A DNA stretch of 38,003 nt, from contig JAQBOA010000078.1 in assembly GCA_028288305.1 (NCBI GenBank), positions 1 to 38,003 of the forward strand, given 5' to 3'. The notes under the pieces were generated by a model that was not told the origin of the DNA, ran no database searches, and saw only the letters and a program-made list of their open reading frames with translations. Both the position numbers and the translations under genes were made by a program. Source of the DNA: Mucilaginibacter sp. (lineage in GTDB: Bacteria; Bacteroidota; Bacteroidia; Sphingobacteriales; Sphingobacteriaceae). Within the stretch, counting starts at the first letter, position 1. Each line of letters opens with the position of its first letter. This document shows positions 8,110 to 17,713 of this stretch, one piece after another.

Positions 8110-8285
8110 GGCAAACGGCCTATAAGCACAAAGCTTTAAAAATCACTTGTTATCAAGATCACAATTTGCAGCACATATGCACCCAAAACCTTTCTTATCC
8201 TTATTTCTTTCGCCCGCTGAACCGTGCTGTAAGTAGCAAATGCAAATAATCCAAACAGGCAAGTAAAATGGCAAGACTTGAAAAA
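8110..8285 (-). pseudogene. Decayed FtsX/MacB-type ABC transporter permease fragment
   Basis: The minus strand encodes GLFAFATYSTVQRAKEIRIR followed by KVLGA and ...LITSDF. This matches the conserved C-terminal block of Bacteroidota MacB/FtsX permeases (GLFGLATFTAEQRTKEIGIRKVLGA). Just upstream another frame reads SLAILLACL, and just downstream, after stop and frame changes, KLVLIAV can be read, the two stretches that normally flank the block. The gene is therefore broken by several frameshifts and only about 55 codons remain. No matching ATPase or N-terminal part is present. The rest of 7904-8440 has nothing I recognise. Confidence 0.75.
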
Positions 8286-8440
8286 GTACTGAATACAAAA
8301 TTCACAAATTACTGAAACTATTTTACCCCTCAATAGTTGTTTCCACTTGTTAGCAAAGTTTTAAGATAATGGGCGAAAAACAATTTTTATTATCATATTT
8401 GAAACAGTGAAGACTTCATAAATACAATGTACACTTTGTT

Positions 8441-10177
8441 ATGCAAGAATTAGATCCAACCATACTTCGAAAGGTAAATTCATGGCTGCAGGGAAGCTAT
8501 GATGCTGATGTTAAACAGGAAATTCAAAAGCTGTTAGACCAGGGCGCTTATACAGAATTAACAGATTCATTTTATAGGGACCTGGAATTTGGAACAGGAG
8601 GGCTCCGCGGAACTATGGGACCAGGATCTAACCGCATCAACAAGTACACAATTGGCGCGGCGACCCAGGGATTGAGTAATTTCCTTAAAAAAACCTACCC
8701 CGGCGAAAAAATTAAAGTTGCTATTGCCCATGACAGCAGGAATAATGCTGAGCTTTTTTCACGCATCACGGCCGAAGTTTTTTCAGCAAATGGTATTCAT
8801 GTTTATTTTTTTAAAGCACTGCGCCCTACTCCCGAGCTTTCATTTGCCGTACGGCTATTCGACTGCAAAAGTGGGGTTATGCTTACTGCATCTCACAATC
8901 CTAAAGAATATAATGGTTACAAAGCTTACGGTGCAGATGGAGGGCAGTTTGTTTCTCCGGCGGATAAAGCGGTAATGGATGAAGTGGCTGCCATTGGTAG
9001 TGTTGATGAAATTAAGTTTACCCGCGTTGATGCAAATATTGAAGAAATAGGAGAAGAGGTTGATAAGCTTTACCTTGATAAAATTACAGCGCTTTCGGTA
9101 TCACAAGATGCTATAAAACGCCAAAAGGATTTGAAAATTGTTTACTCGCCCATCCATGGAACAGGGATCACCCTGGTTCCAAAGGCGTTGGAGCGATTTG
9201 GTTTTGAAAATGTAATCCTGGTAGATGAGCAGATAAATCCGGACGGCAATTTCCCTACAGTTATTTACCCAAATCCGGAGGAAAAAGAGGCTCTTACACT
9301 GGCACTGAAAAAGGCCAAAGAAGTTGATGCAGACCTTGTGTTGGCAACAGACCCTGATGCGGACCGGGTTGGCATTGCAGTAAAAAATACCAATAACGAA
9401 TTTATATTACTTAACGGTAACCAAACCGGCAGCTTGCTGATTAATTATCTGTTAACTGCCTGGCAGGAAAACGGCAAACTGACCGGCAAGGAATATATTG
9501 TTAAAACGATTGTTACCACCAATTTAATTGAAGAAATTGCCAAAGCCAAAAACGTTAAGTTTTATAACACGCTCACAGGATTTAAATATATCGGGGAACT
9601 GATGACCAAATTTGAAGGTAAACAAACTTTCATTGTAGGCGGCGAAGAAAGTTACGGTTATCTTGTTGGCGAATTGGTGAGGGATAAAGATGCAGTGGTT
9701 TCAAGCGCGTTTATTGCGGAAATGACCGCTTATTATAAAGATAAGGGAAGCAGCTTATTTGAAGCGCTGATTAAAACCTATCTTGATTATGGATTTTATA
9801 AAGAAAAACTAATTTCCATAACTAAAAAGGGAAAAACAGGAGCGGAGGAGATTAAAGAAATGATGGAAAAATTCAGATCGAATCCCCCGGCAACCTTAGG
9901 CGGATCAAAGGTAATTACGCTTAAAGATTATGAAAAAGGTGTTGAGACCGACCTGGTTAAAGGTGTAACTGCGAAACTGGATTTTCCTTTATCTGATGTG
10001 CTGCAATTTATTACTGAAGATGGGAGTATCATTTCGGCCAGGCCTTCAGGAACGGAACCTAAAATTAAATTTTATTGCAGTGTGAACGGAAAACTGGCCA
10101 GTGCAGCAGCATACGAACAAACCGATCAGCAGCTGGAGTTAAAAATTGCCGCTATTATTAAAGATTTGGGCGTTTAA
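8441..10177 (+). CDS. Phospho-sugar mutase (alpha-D-phosphohexomutase; phosphoglucomutase/phosphomannomutase)
   Basis: A 578-residue cytosolic enzyme that interconverts hexose 1- and 6-phosphates via a phosphoserine. All four signature sites are present: the catalytic Ser151 in TASHNPKEYNG; the Mg2+ loop DPDADRVG (Asp304, 306, 308); the sugar-binding GEES (401-404); and the phosphate-binding RPSGTEPKIKF (from Arg534). The N-terminal FGTGGLRGTMGPG and the length match the PgcA/PGM2-like subgroup, used for glucose-1-phosphate and cell-surface sugar supply. Substrate preference (glucose or mannose) cannot be settled from the motifs. TTTG (8435-8438), in a near-match to the -7 box, lies only two bases before the ATG, so the transcript may have almost no leader. 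It is monocistronic. Confidence 0.95.
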   Translation: MQELDPTILRKVNSWLQGSYDADVKQEIQKLLDQGAYTELTDSFYRDLEFGTGGLRGTMGPGSNRINKYTIGAATQGLSNFLKKTYPGEKIKVAIAHDSRNNAELFSRITAEVFSANGIHVYFFKALRPTPELSFAVRLFDCKSGVMLTASHNPKEYNGYKAYGADGGQFVSPADKAVMDEVAAIGSVDEIKFTRVDANIEEIGEEVDKLYLDKITALSVSQDAIKRQKDLKIVYSPIHGTGITLVPKALERFGFENVILVDEQINPDGNFPTVIYPNPEEKEALTLALKKAKEVDADLVLATDPDADRVGIAVKNTNNEFILLNGNQTGSLLINYLLTAWQENGKLTGKEYIVKTIVTTNLIEEIAKAKNVKFYNTLTGFKYIGELMTKFEGKQTFIVGGEESYGYLVGELVRDKDAVVSSAFIAEMTAYYKDKGSSLFEALIKTYLDYGFYKEKLISITKKGKTGAEEIKEMMEKFRSNPPATLGGSKVITLKDYEKGVETDLVKGVTAKLDFPLSDVLQFITEDGSIISARPSGTEPKIKFYCSVNGKLASAAAYEQTDQQLELKIAAIIKDLGV

Positions 10178-10223
10178 AAATAATTTCTGGGTATTAATAT
10201 TAAATATTGGATTTATTATTTTT

Positions 10224-12257
10224 TTATTTATAAGGCAACTTCACAAAGAAAGTTGTTCCGTTATTTTCTTTGCTTTCAAACCAGATAGTTCCGCCATGTG
10301 CCTCAACTATCTGCTTTGAAATTGCAAGGCCCAAACCAAAGGACTGTTCCCCGGCTGTTCCTGACCGTTTGGCTTCGGTAAACATATCAAATATTTTATC
10401 CTGCATTTCTAATGGTATGCCAATACCATGATCTTTCACCGTAATAAGAACATATTGTAATTTTTGTTCCAGTTGTATCATGATCTTAGCGCTGGTGGGA
10501 CTAAACTTTATCGCGTTGGCGATCAGGTTGCTTACCACCCGCCATATTTTTTCCTGGTTAGCAGAAACGGTAATGGCTACCGCATGCAATTCAATTTGCT
10601 GCCTTTTTGCTTCAGCTTTAAAACGTAACAAATCAATACAATAATGCAGCATCTGGTTTAAATCAACCGGCTCCTTTTTTAGTTCTTCTGCATGAGTGTG
10701 CACTTGTAACAGATCGCTCACCAGTTCAAGAGAGTTCTGCCCCGATGTTTTGATTAGTTCAAGCATTGTCCGGTCGTCTTCCGAACGGTCTTGTTCCTCT
10801 AGCATCAGGGATACAACAGAAGTAATACCGCCAATAGGATTTCGCAGATCATGTGCTACAATCTGCATCATTCTCGTATTATCAGCCTGGCTTTGTTCAA
10901 GAGAGTTCAGCGCATTTTGCAGCAGGGAGTTCTGCATTGTTATTTTCTGGTTCACTTTTTTAGAGTTTTTCAGATTATTCCATACCACTAATAACAGAGC
11001 GATAGCCATTACAGAGAAAATTAGAATAGTTACTAAATACACGGATTTCAATTTGTTATCCTTACTTAGCAATGATAATTTATACTGTGCTTCATCATGC
11101 CTGAAGGCATCATCCATATCGGCATTTATTAACCCTTTATTTACTTCATTTGCAGAATCACGAAGTAAAAAATACTTTTTCGAATAATTATACGCCTTAA
11201 GAAACGCATGAGTACGGTCATAATAGTCCCATTTTAATTTGTACCATTTTAACCGCGCATTATCATCAATCTGGTACCTTTGTAATTTTGAAAAAATGGC
11301 ATACTGAAGTCTTTTTAAAAGTTCATCAGCCTCTTTAAAATGGGAAAATCGTAAGTACAAGTCGGCTAATTTAATTTCTGCAGTCTGCGCGTCGAGCATG
11401 TCATAAGTCGGCCGGTCGTTGATGCGTATGCTTTCTGTTAAATATTTTTTTGCTAAATTGTAATTTCCAAAAGTACTGTAAACACCTCCCAGATTGCCGT
11501 AAATAACCCCACGCGCTATTTCCATAAACTGCTCCTGGCCAGGATATTCAATGGCATGCTGATTAATAAACTCCAGGTCATGCTGATAGTAAAAGATAGC
11601 GCTGTCGGGCATACCTGAACGCTCAAAGCACAGGCCGACGGTATTGAAATAAGCTTCCGGTAAAAAGAATTTGTTGTTAAAGCCCGAGCCGGTTTTGCAG
11701 TTGCTATTTTCGGCAAGTGCTTGTTTTACATATGGTATTGCTTTTCGATATTGTCCCTGGTTATACCTTACAAGCGCAAGCCTGTAGCTGAAGTCGCAAA
11801 CGCTGCAGCTGTCCAGGTTGCTTTTTGCAAATGATTTACCTTCATAATAATATTTAAAGGCTTCAGTATATTTCCTTTCCGCCATAAGCGCATCGCCTTT
11901 TGAAAACACCGCGCCTGCAAATTCAACCTGGCTGATTTGTTCTATTCCCTTCAAAGCATAGAACATGCTATCGGCGTACCTGTTAGCTTTTGCAGTATCA
12001 ACCTCAAAATGCAAATAGTAACTTGCCTTGAAATTATATTTTTTCCAAAGGTCAATCCGAGTTGGTTCAGGGAAAGCGCGATAGGCCGAATCAAGATAAG
12101 AAAGGGAGTGTTTGAACGCTCCATTATTTGCAAGGCTATAAGCATGATCAAGAACAATATTGAGTTTGGCTGACCATGCGGCATGGATTTGTTCACGCTT
12201 TTTACACGATGTAATTCCAATAAGGCAAATAAGCAGCAATAGCCTACTTAAATTCAT
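10224..12257 (-). CDS. TPR-containing sensor histidine kinase
   Basis: About 677 residues from the preferred start. MNLSRLLLLICLIGITSC is a compact signal with a lipobox-like cysteine; an in-frame ATG at 12302 would add 15 residues (MPIPSKIRRNIVSGI) and is the alternative. A helical, Tyr/Ala-rich region (about 30-390) with SHFKEADELL- and GQYRKAIPYV-type pairs is a TPR array. One membrane helix (about 405-426), a coiled coil, HisKA with His469 in IVAHDLRNPIGG, and HATPase motifs NLIANAIKF, DHGIGIP and GLGLAISK follow. Such TPR kinases have a periplasmic solenoid sensor; the signal is unknown and no response regulator is adjacent. The gene converges on the mutase gene, with only 46 bp between them. 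Confidence 0.92.
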   Translation of the reverse strand: MNLSRLLLLICLIGITSCKKREQIHAAWSAKLNIVLDHAYSLANNGAFKHSLSYLDSAYRAFPEPTRIDLWKKYNFKASYYLHFEVDTAKANRYADSMFYALKGIEQISQVEFAGAVFSKGDALMAERKYTEAFKYYYEGKSFAKSNLDSCSVCDFSYRLALVRYNQGQYRKAIPYVKQALAENSNCKTGSGFNNKFFLPEAYFNTVGLCFERSGMPDSAIFYYQHDLEFINQHAIEYPGQEQFMEIARGVIYGNLGGVYSTFGNYNLAKKYLTESIRINDRPTYDMLDAQTAEIKLADLYLRFSHFKEADELLKRLQYAIFSKLQRYQIDDNARLKWYKLKWDYYDRTHAFLKAYNYSKKYFLLRDSANEVNKGLINADMDDAFRHDEAQYKLSLLSKDNKLKSVYLVTILIFSVMAIALLLVVWNNLKNSKKVNQKITMQNSLLQNALNSLEQSQADNTRMMQIVAHDLRNPIGGITSVVSLMLEEQDRSEDDRTMLELIKTSGQNSLELVSDLLQVHTHAEELKKEPVDLNQMLHYCIDLLRFKAEAKRQQIELHAVAITVSANQEKIWRVVSNLIANAIKFSPTSAKIMIQLEQKLQYVLITVKDHGIGIPLEMQDKIFDMFTEAKRSGTAGEQSFGLGLAISKQIVEAHGGTIWFESKENNGTTFFVKLPYK

Positions 12258-12503
12258 AATACCCGAAACAATATTACGGCGTATTTTTGAAGGTATTGGC
12301 ATATTACTTACTTACTTTTTACATAAATGTACATTTCCATTATGTAATAATACGGATATGAAAGCATAAACCGGATTGTTTTATAAACTTTGCTCTGTAA
12401 ATTATTCGTTATAAATGATTTATTTGAAGAAAATCCCGAAATGGTAGAACTATGTTATCAATACCAGGTATAACACATGAAAGGTCGCATAAGATAAAGA
12501 AAG

Positions 12504-12553
12504 ATCAGATAGGACTTACAGGAAATAGTTAGGGATTCTTATTGACGGCTAAA
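12504..12553 (+). repeat. Possible third, diverged copy of the R1/R2 relic
   Basis: ATCAGATAGGA (12504-12514) and AGGAAATAGTTAGGGATT (12520-12537) echo the R1/R2 core, and a hairpin terminator follows as in the other two. Resemblance is short and could be chance. The rest of 12258-12630 has no gene. Confidence 0.25.
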
Positions 12554-12580
12554 ACCTGGCAATTTTACCAGGCCTTTTTT
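12554..12580. terminator. Bidirectional hairpin terminator
   Basis: ACCTGG and CCAGG arms (12554-12572) around an AT loop, with T6 on the plus strand and TTTT on the minus strand. It lies about 50 bp past the stop of the T9SS protein gene (minus), which it probably ends. Confidence 0.65.
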
Positions 12581-12630
12581 AAAAACATCACATTAAGTGT
12601 CTCTTCCGTGCGAATAAATTGCTTTTGCGG

Positions 12631-15600
12631 TTATAATTTTATAAAGGTCGCTTTACCAACCAGGCTGTTATCATTATTGTTAATTACCTGTAAAACATAA
12701 GTACCCGGTGTAAGATTGCTTGCATTTTCCTGCCATGCTGCTGTCTTTGTATTACCGTTTTTTACAACTGTACCGGTAATATTTGATACTTTAATACTGT
12801 ACGAAAGTTTAGGGCTTAAATTGCTGTTTTGAGTAATGGATAAATTTATTGTGTTACTTACAGGGTTTGGGTAAATAATGATATTACTTATATTGCTATT
12901 GCCTGGAGTTAAATAATCAAGGCTAACTACCTGCGAATAGGTTATAGTGCCGTTAAGGTCTTCAATTTTTAAATGGTACTTGTTACTGCCTTTAACCGGG
13001 GCTTTATCAAGGAAGCTGTAAGTACCCAGCGCGCTGGAAGTAACGCTGCCCAGTACATCAAAAGTAGTACCGCCATTGGTGCTTCTTTCTACTGTAAAAT
13101 AGGTGTAGTTCTGTTCGTTTTCAGTTTTCCAGGTTATCTGTGATCCACCTGATATTTTGGATGCAGTAAAACTTAATAAATGCACCCCTTTTGCCGGGTT
13201 TTGGCGGATAACCAGGCTAAAACGGCCTGAGCCATACGTCGCAGGAACACTGTTGGTAATGTTAAAACTGTAAACTGGGTTATGCTTTATGTCTACCGAA
13301 TCTTTTTTGTAAGTATCCATTAACCATATATCATATAGATCGGGGATACTTTTAATTGCGGCCAGGTATAGTTTGTAAGTGCCATCGGTATAGCCACTTA
13401 CTTTTAAAGGAATTATTAACAGGGTTTGATCAGGCAATGGAAGTGTATTAATGGCAAGGGCAAAATTATCTGAAGAAATTGTTGACAGGCTCAATACTCC
13501 GTTTCCGGGTTTATAAGCGGCGTCTTCATTTGCATCAAATGTTTGTTTAGCGCCGCTTTTAAAACAAATAAGGGTACCATCCTTGTTTACATCGTCTTTT
13601 ATGAGCTTTAAGTTTAAGTACTGCATAACTGCCGCTTGCACCGGTTTGCCAAGATAAAAGTTGCCATTTGCCTGGGTGGCTTGTGACAAAGGTATTTTGG
13701 CTGTCTCATTGAAAACCAACTGGGGAAGTGCGCCGGTTGCTTGCACAAAAAAGCCTTGCCCGCTTGGGATAACATTTGAACCACTACCTAAACCATTCCC
13801 ATAGGAAACATAGTTTTTGGTTATCGCGTCGAGCACCCAAATAAACGGGCCTACAGATGGCGCGTAAATTCCGGTTCCGGTACTCGTGCTATATTGGTTC
13901 CAATCAATAGAGCAGGCGTAGGGGTTGCCAACTAACGCGAATCCAATTACATTTGAGTTGCCGGGTACAGAAGTATAGTCTAAATTAGATGATGTTGGGT
14001 TAAACCAGGGATGAACGGTTATGGAGCCTGTGTTTAAAGTGCCGGTTGTTGTTAAGGTTATAGGTTCTGCTATAGTATACGATAAATATTTAAGTGCAAA
14101 ATTTGTAGTTCTGTCGCCCCTGTCAAAAAAGAAAAAACCATTCCCAACGGGGAGATTAAATCCACTGCCATCAATGTTAACGGAATAGCTTGGCGGAAAC
14201 CTTATATCAGTAAGCCCCCTGAAATTACCACCAATAAATGAATTTCCGTTTGAAGCTACATCATCGCGGTAAAAATAAAGTGTGGGGCTGTTTAAAGGGC
14301 TGGCATCAAATCCATTAGCTGCTCCACCCAGGCCGGTAACCAGCGCTGATGATTGGACATAATTTATACTATAAATGTTGTTACTTCCATTGGCTGCACT
14401 GCTGGTATTTGTATAAACCGGTGATGATAAAACACGGTAGCCCCTTGAATTGGTCTGGCCACCGCTTAAGTAACGTTGTACGGTAAAGGTCCCGGTGCAG
14501 GTTGCCCCTGTACCAAGAGCGCCAATTGAAGCAGAACCGTTTGCGTCTGATTGTAAGGTGAATGTGCCGGAATTATTAGCAATTGATGACATGACTCCCG
14601 TTGGATTAATTGCTGAAGTAGAGCCCAAATTAAAAGTGCCTGTATTGGTAATAGCCGCGCTTGAGCCGTTTAAAGTAATGGTACATGCCGAGTTTGATGT
14701 GCCTGCGTTAAAAGTCCCTGAATTAGTTATAGATAATGGAGTTCCTCCAATTGTTATTTTTGATGCTAAATCAGCAGTAAACGTTCCCGAGTTATTAATA
14801 CAAATATTAAGAGCAAGAGGATTTCCGCTTGCAATAATAGTAGATCCGCGGAGGTGCATAACTGCGGTAGAAAGAGAATCTACGATTTTGGAATTGGCAC
14901 CTGTTAAAGTGAAGGCAGAGTTATTATCTGTAAAGGTTCCGCCGATGTTTTTTATAAAGGAATTTGGCCCACTTAGCGTAAATGTCGATGTCGTGGCGGT
15001 AAACGTCCCATTATTGGTTATACCAACAAGAGCAGGATTTCCAGTTCCAAATAAATTAAATGTAGTTGATGTCGAAGTAATAGTTCCATTATTTATTAGT
15101 GAGGCTTTTTTTCCAACATTTATGCTACCACCCGAAAAGGTAAGTGTCCCGCCATTTGTTAAAGATGTTCCTGTACTCGGGAGTCCAAGGGTAATAGCTG
15201 CGGCAGTTGAGAAAGTACTTCCGCTATTAATAATCAGATTACCAGTTAAATTTAACGTAACAGATGAGTTTAAAGTTACTGTGGGTGTAGTTGTGCCGTT
15301 GCCCACTATTGTTGTCATAGTTACGGTAACTGAAAGTCCACCGCCAAAATTAACGGTTCCATTAGTTACCAAAATGTTATTAGGTAACAACTTTGAAGAA
15401 GTAGTGCCATTTATGCTGTTAGTGCCACTTGCAACAGTTAATGCGCCACTAACAGTAAGAGTAAAATCACCAATAGTAAGCGTAACATTTGTAAGACCAC
15501 CACCAATGGTAAGTGTGGCACAGGTCGAATTTGCGTTAACAGTTGGTTGTGAACCAGTATAAGCCACAACACCTATTTGTACATTGTCAGTAGAACCAGG

Positions 15601-15756
15601 CGCAGTTGTTGCGGTAGTACTACCAATTATCCAGTTTCCGGGAGTACTCCAATTCGTACTGGTAGCGCCAGTCCAATCATAAGTAGCTGCTATTGTACTT
15701 TTTGCACATAACACCATCGCACAAACCACCAAACAGAATAGTATTCTTGTTTTCAT
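12631..15756 (-). CDS. Large secreted/surface protein with T9SS type A sorting signal
   Basis: About 1041 residues. Signal peptide MKTRILFCLVVCAMVLCAKS..IAA; an upstream in-frame ATG at 15777 adds MIKYFNN. The first about 430 residues are Thr/Ser/Asn/Gly-rich with repeated LTIGGGLTN- and ITNSGTFNAG-type turns, the composition of a parallel beta-helix or stacked beta-repeat. A middle region has SRGYRVLSSPVY and the GQGFFVQA motif common in such Bacteroidota proteins. A beta-sandwich (SFTASKISGGSQITWKTENE) precedes the C-terminal sorting domain IIIYPNPVSNTINL ... GTYVLQVI (about 956-1041), which directs export by the type IX system. Role may be adhesion or matrix; no enzyme motif is visible. 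It is monocistronic. Confidence 0.88.
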   Translation of the reverse strand: MKTRILFCLVVCAMVLCAKSTIAATYDWTGATSTNWSTPGNWIIGSTTATTAPGSTDNVQIGVVAYTGSQPTVNANSTCATLTIGGGLTNVTLTIGDFTLTVSGALTVASGTNSINGTTSSKLLPNNILVTNGTVNFGGGLSVTVTMTTIVGNGTTTPTVTLNSSVTLNLTGNLIINSGSTFSTAAAITLGLPSTGTSLTNGGTLTFSGGSINVGKKASLINNGTITSTSTTFNLFGTGNPALVGITNNGTFTATTSTFTLSGPNSFIKNIGGTFTDNNSAFTLTGANSKIVDSLSTAVMHLRGSTIIASGNPLALNICINNSGTFTADLASKITIGGTPLSITNSGTFNAGTSNSACTITLNGSSAAITNTGTFNLGSTSAINPTGVMSSIANNSGTFTLQSDANGSASIGALGTGATCTGTFTVQRYLSGGQTNSRGYRVLSSPVYTNTSSAANGSNNIYSINYVQSSALVTGLGGAANGFDASPLNSPTLYFYRDDVASNGNSFIGGNFRGLTDIRFPPSYSVNIDGSGFNLPVGNGFFFFDRGDRTTNFALKYLSYTIAEPITLTTTGTLNTGSITVHPWFNPTSSNLDYTSVPGNSNVIGFALVGNPYACSIDWNQYSTSTGTGIYAPSVGPFIWVLDAITKNYVSYGNGLGSGSNVIPSGQGFFVQATGALPQLVFNETAKIPLSQATQANGNFYLGKPVQAAVMQYLNLKLIKDDVNKDGTLICFKSGAKQTFDANEDAAYKPGNGVLSLSTISSDNFALAINTLPLPDQTLLIIPLKVSGYTDGTYKLYLAAIKSIPDLYDIWLMDTYKKDSVDIKHNPVYSFNITNSVPATYGSGRFSLVIRQNPAKGVHLLSFTASKISGGSQITWKTENEQNYTYFTVERSTNGGTTFDVLGSVTSSALGTYSFLDKAPVKGSNKYHLKIEDLNGTITYSQVVSLDYLTPGNSNISNIIIYPNPVSNTINLSITQNSNLSPKLSYSIKVSNITGTVVKNGNTKTAAWQENASNLTPGTYVLQVINNNDNSLVGKATFIKL

Positions 15757-16187
15757 ATTATTAAAATATTTTATCAAATCAGCAATAAGAGTGCTAAAGG
15801 AGACAGAAAACTACTAAATTGAATTGATATACCGTAAACTATCTTTAATTTATTCGTGATCTTTCTTTTTTACAGCTGTTATTTAAATAAGAGTTATAAA
15901 AACAATTATTAATAATTAATATTAATATTATACGTGTCCATATTTAGACAGTATTATTTTCTCGAATGCTTTCATTTATTCCCCAAATAGGGAATTATTT
16001 TGCGGCTGATCAGTTATAAAATAATAAGGAATTATTGCCTGAAAAAAGTTTATTAGTTTATAGATTAGGGAGATATAACGTTAGGAGCGGAAAAAATTTT
16101 GATTTTTTTTATGGATAAGTAAAATCGAAATATTCTCTAAATATAAAAAATAAATTTTAGTATTAATTAAATTTAATATTCGATAAC
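15757..16187. other. AT-rich spacer upstream of the T9SS protein gene
   Basis: Very AT-rich. It should contain the T9SS gene promoter, but no convincing -7 box was found. No gene seen. Confidence 0.4.
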
Positions 16188-16243
16188 CCGGCAAAAAAAA
16201 GACCGCCTTAACTACAAAGTTAAGGCGGTCTTTTTTTTGCCGG
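16188..16243. terminator. Perfect 25-bp-stem bidirectional terminator ending the RND operon
   Basis: CCGGC-A8-GACCGCCTTAAC (16188-16212) is followed by a 6-nt loop and its exact reverse complement (16219-16243). The A8/T8 tracts sit inside the stem, giving a poly-U run in both directions. It lies 42 bp after the stop of the outer-membrane factor gene. Confidence 0.9.
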
Positions 16244-16284
16244 ATTTCTGTTTTCAGATGGTGAAAGTTAAAAATAAATGAATT

Positions 16285-17697
16285 TTATTTCCAGCCACCA
16301 CCCAAAGATCTGTAAAGGTCGGATACAGCAATAAGCTCATTCCTTTTTACAGACGCCAGTTCCAGCTCACTTTGCAGCACATTGCTTTGTGCGGTAATTA
16401 CTTCCAGGTAATTTGCCATGCCATTTTTAAACAGCAGGTTTGCATTGGTTGTAGCATGCTGCAGCGTATTTACCCGGTTAGCGGCAATAGTTTGTTGTTC
16501 TTTTAATTTTTCAATTTTAACTAACGCATCTGATACTTCTCCTACGGCGTTTAATACAGATTGCCTGAACTGGATTACCGCTTTTTCCCTTTCAACCTGT
16601 GCTACCTGGTATTGCGTTTTTAATACTTTATGATCTAGCAGAGGTTGTACAACACTGCCTGCCACAATGCCAAATAGCGAGGAGGGAATGTTGAACCAGT
16701 TACTTGCCTTAAAAGAATTTAGGCCACCGTCTGCTGTTATTCTTAAAGCCGGGTACATTGCCGCTTTGTTGATTCCTACATTGGCATTGGCCATTACCAA
16801 ACTTAGTTCAGCGCTTTTTACATCAGGCCTGCGGCTCAAAATGGCAGACGGTACCCCGGCAGACAAACTTGCAGGAACAGGAATTTGATCCAATGTTTTA
16901 TTCCGCTCAATTTTACCCGGCAAGCTGCCTGTTAATATACGTAAGGCGTTTTCCTGTATGACTGTGTTCTGTTCAAATTGTGGTACAAGTTCCGCAGAAG
17001 CTTGTTGCTGTGCCTCGGCCTGTTGAACAGCAAGCAAAGTAACCTGCCCTGCATCATACTGTAAACGTATTATTCGTAATGTACTGTCGTTAAGCTTTAC
17101 ATTGTTTTGTGCTATATTCAATTGCTCATCCAGCATCAGCAGGTTATAGTAGCCTTGCGATACGCTGGCAACTATATTGGTTTGTATAGCTTTTTTTGCC
17201 TCGACAGTTTGCAGGTAGGCGGCAAAGGCGCTTTTTTGCTGATTACGTATCTTCCCCCAAATATCCGCCTCCCATGAAAGGGATACATCAGCCGAGTAAT
17301 CTTCAATATGATTGGTGCCGATATTATACTGGGCTAAACTTAGGCCGGTAAGGCTATTATTTGACGGGCGATCACTACTGGCTGTAATATTTAAATTGGC
17401 AGCTGGTATATTGTTCCATTTAACCTGTTTAAACAGCAATCTCGAGGCTTCAATATTTTTAATTGCTATTTGCATATCATAGTTTCTTATAATAGCACTG
17501 TCAATCAGTTTTTGCAGCGTAGCCTCAGTAAAAAAACTGTTCCATTGCAAGTCAGCAACACTGCTGGTATCATTTGCAGCGGTGGCATTCCTGAAAGTAC
17601 CTGGCAGCTCAGGTTTGGGTGTTTCGACGTTTTTCGAAACATTACAGGCGCTTAAAATCAATAATATTAAAGCCGACCCGGTTATATATTTTTTCAT
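16285..17697 (-). CDS. RND efflux outer-membrane factor (OprM/NodT-type lipoprotein)
   Basis: A 470-residue outer-membrane channel. MKKYITGSALILLILSAC is a lipoprotein signal with Cys18. Two repeated TolC-type (OEP) halves follow: LQKLIDSAIIRNYDMQIAIK with DVSLSWEADIWGKIRNQ, then LSRRPDVKSAELSLVMANAN and the late coiled coil ending SDLYRSLGGGWK. These are the hallmark motifs of the NodT/OprM subfamily that docks onto RND pumps. It is the third gene of a minus-strand operon, 16 bp after the pump gene, and is followed by a strong terminator. Confidence 0.95.
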   Translation of the reverse strand: MKKYITGSALILLILSACNVSKNVETPKPELPGTFRNATAANDTSSVADLQWNSFFTEATLQKLIDSAIIRNYDMQIAIKNIEASRLLFKQVKWNNIPAANLNITASSDRPSNNSLTGLSLAQYNIGTNHIEDYSADVSLSWEADIWGKIRNQQKSAFAAYLQTVEAKKAIQTNIVASVSQGYYNLLMLDEQLNIAQNNVKLNDSTLRIIRLQYDAGQVTLLAVQQAEAQQQASAELVPQFEQNTVIQENALRILTGSLPGKIERNKTLDQIPVPASLSAGVPSAILSRRPDVKSAELSLVMANANVGINKAAMYPALRITADGGLNSFKASNWFNIPSSLFGIVAGSVVQPLLDHKVLKTQYQVAQVEREKAVIQFRQSVLNAVGEVSDALVKIEKLKEQQTIAANRVNTLQHATTNANLLFKNGMANYLEVITAQSNVLQSELELASVKRNELIAVSDLYRSLGGGWK

Positions 17698-17713
17698 TTT
17701 GTTTAGAATTAAA

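Noticed and set aside
14495..15562. A 355-codon plus-strand open frame opposite the T9SS protein
   Set aside because: Antisense to the low-complexity Thr/Ser/Asn/Gly repeat region; no start signal and composition is a mirror of the sense gene.
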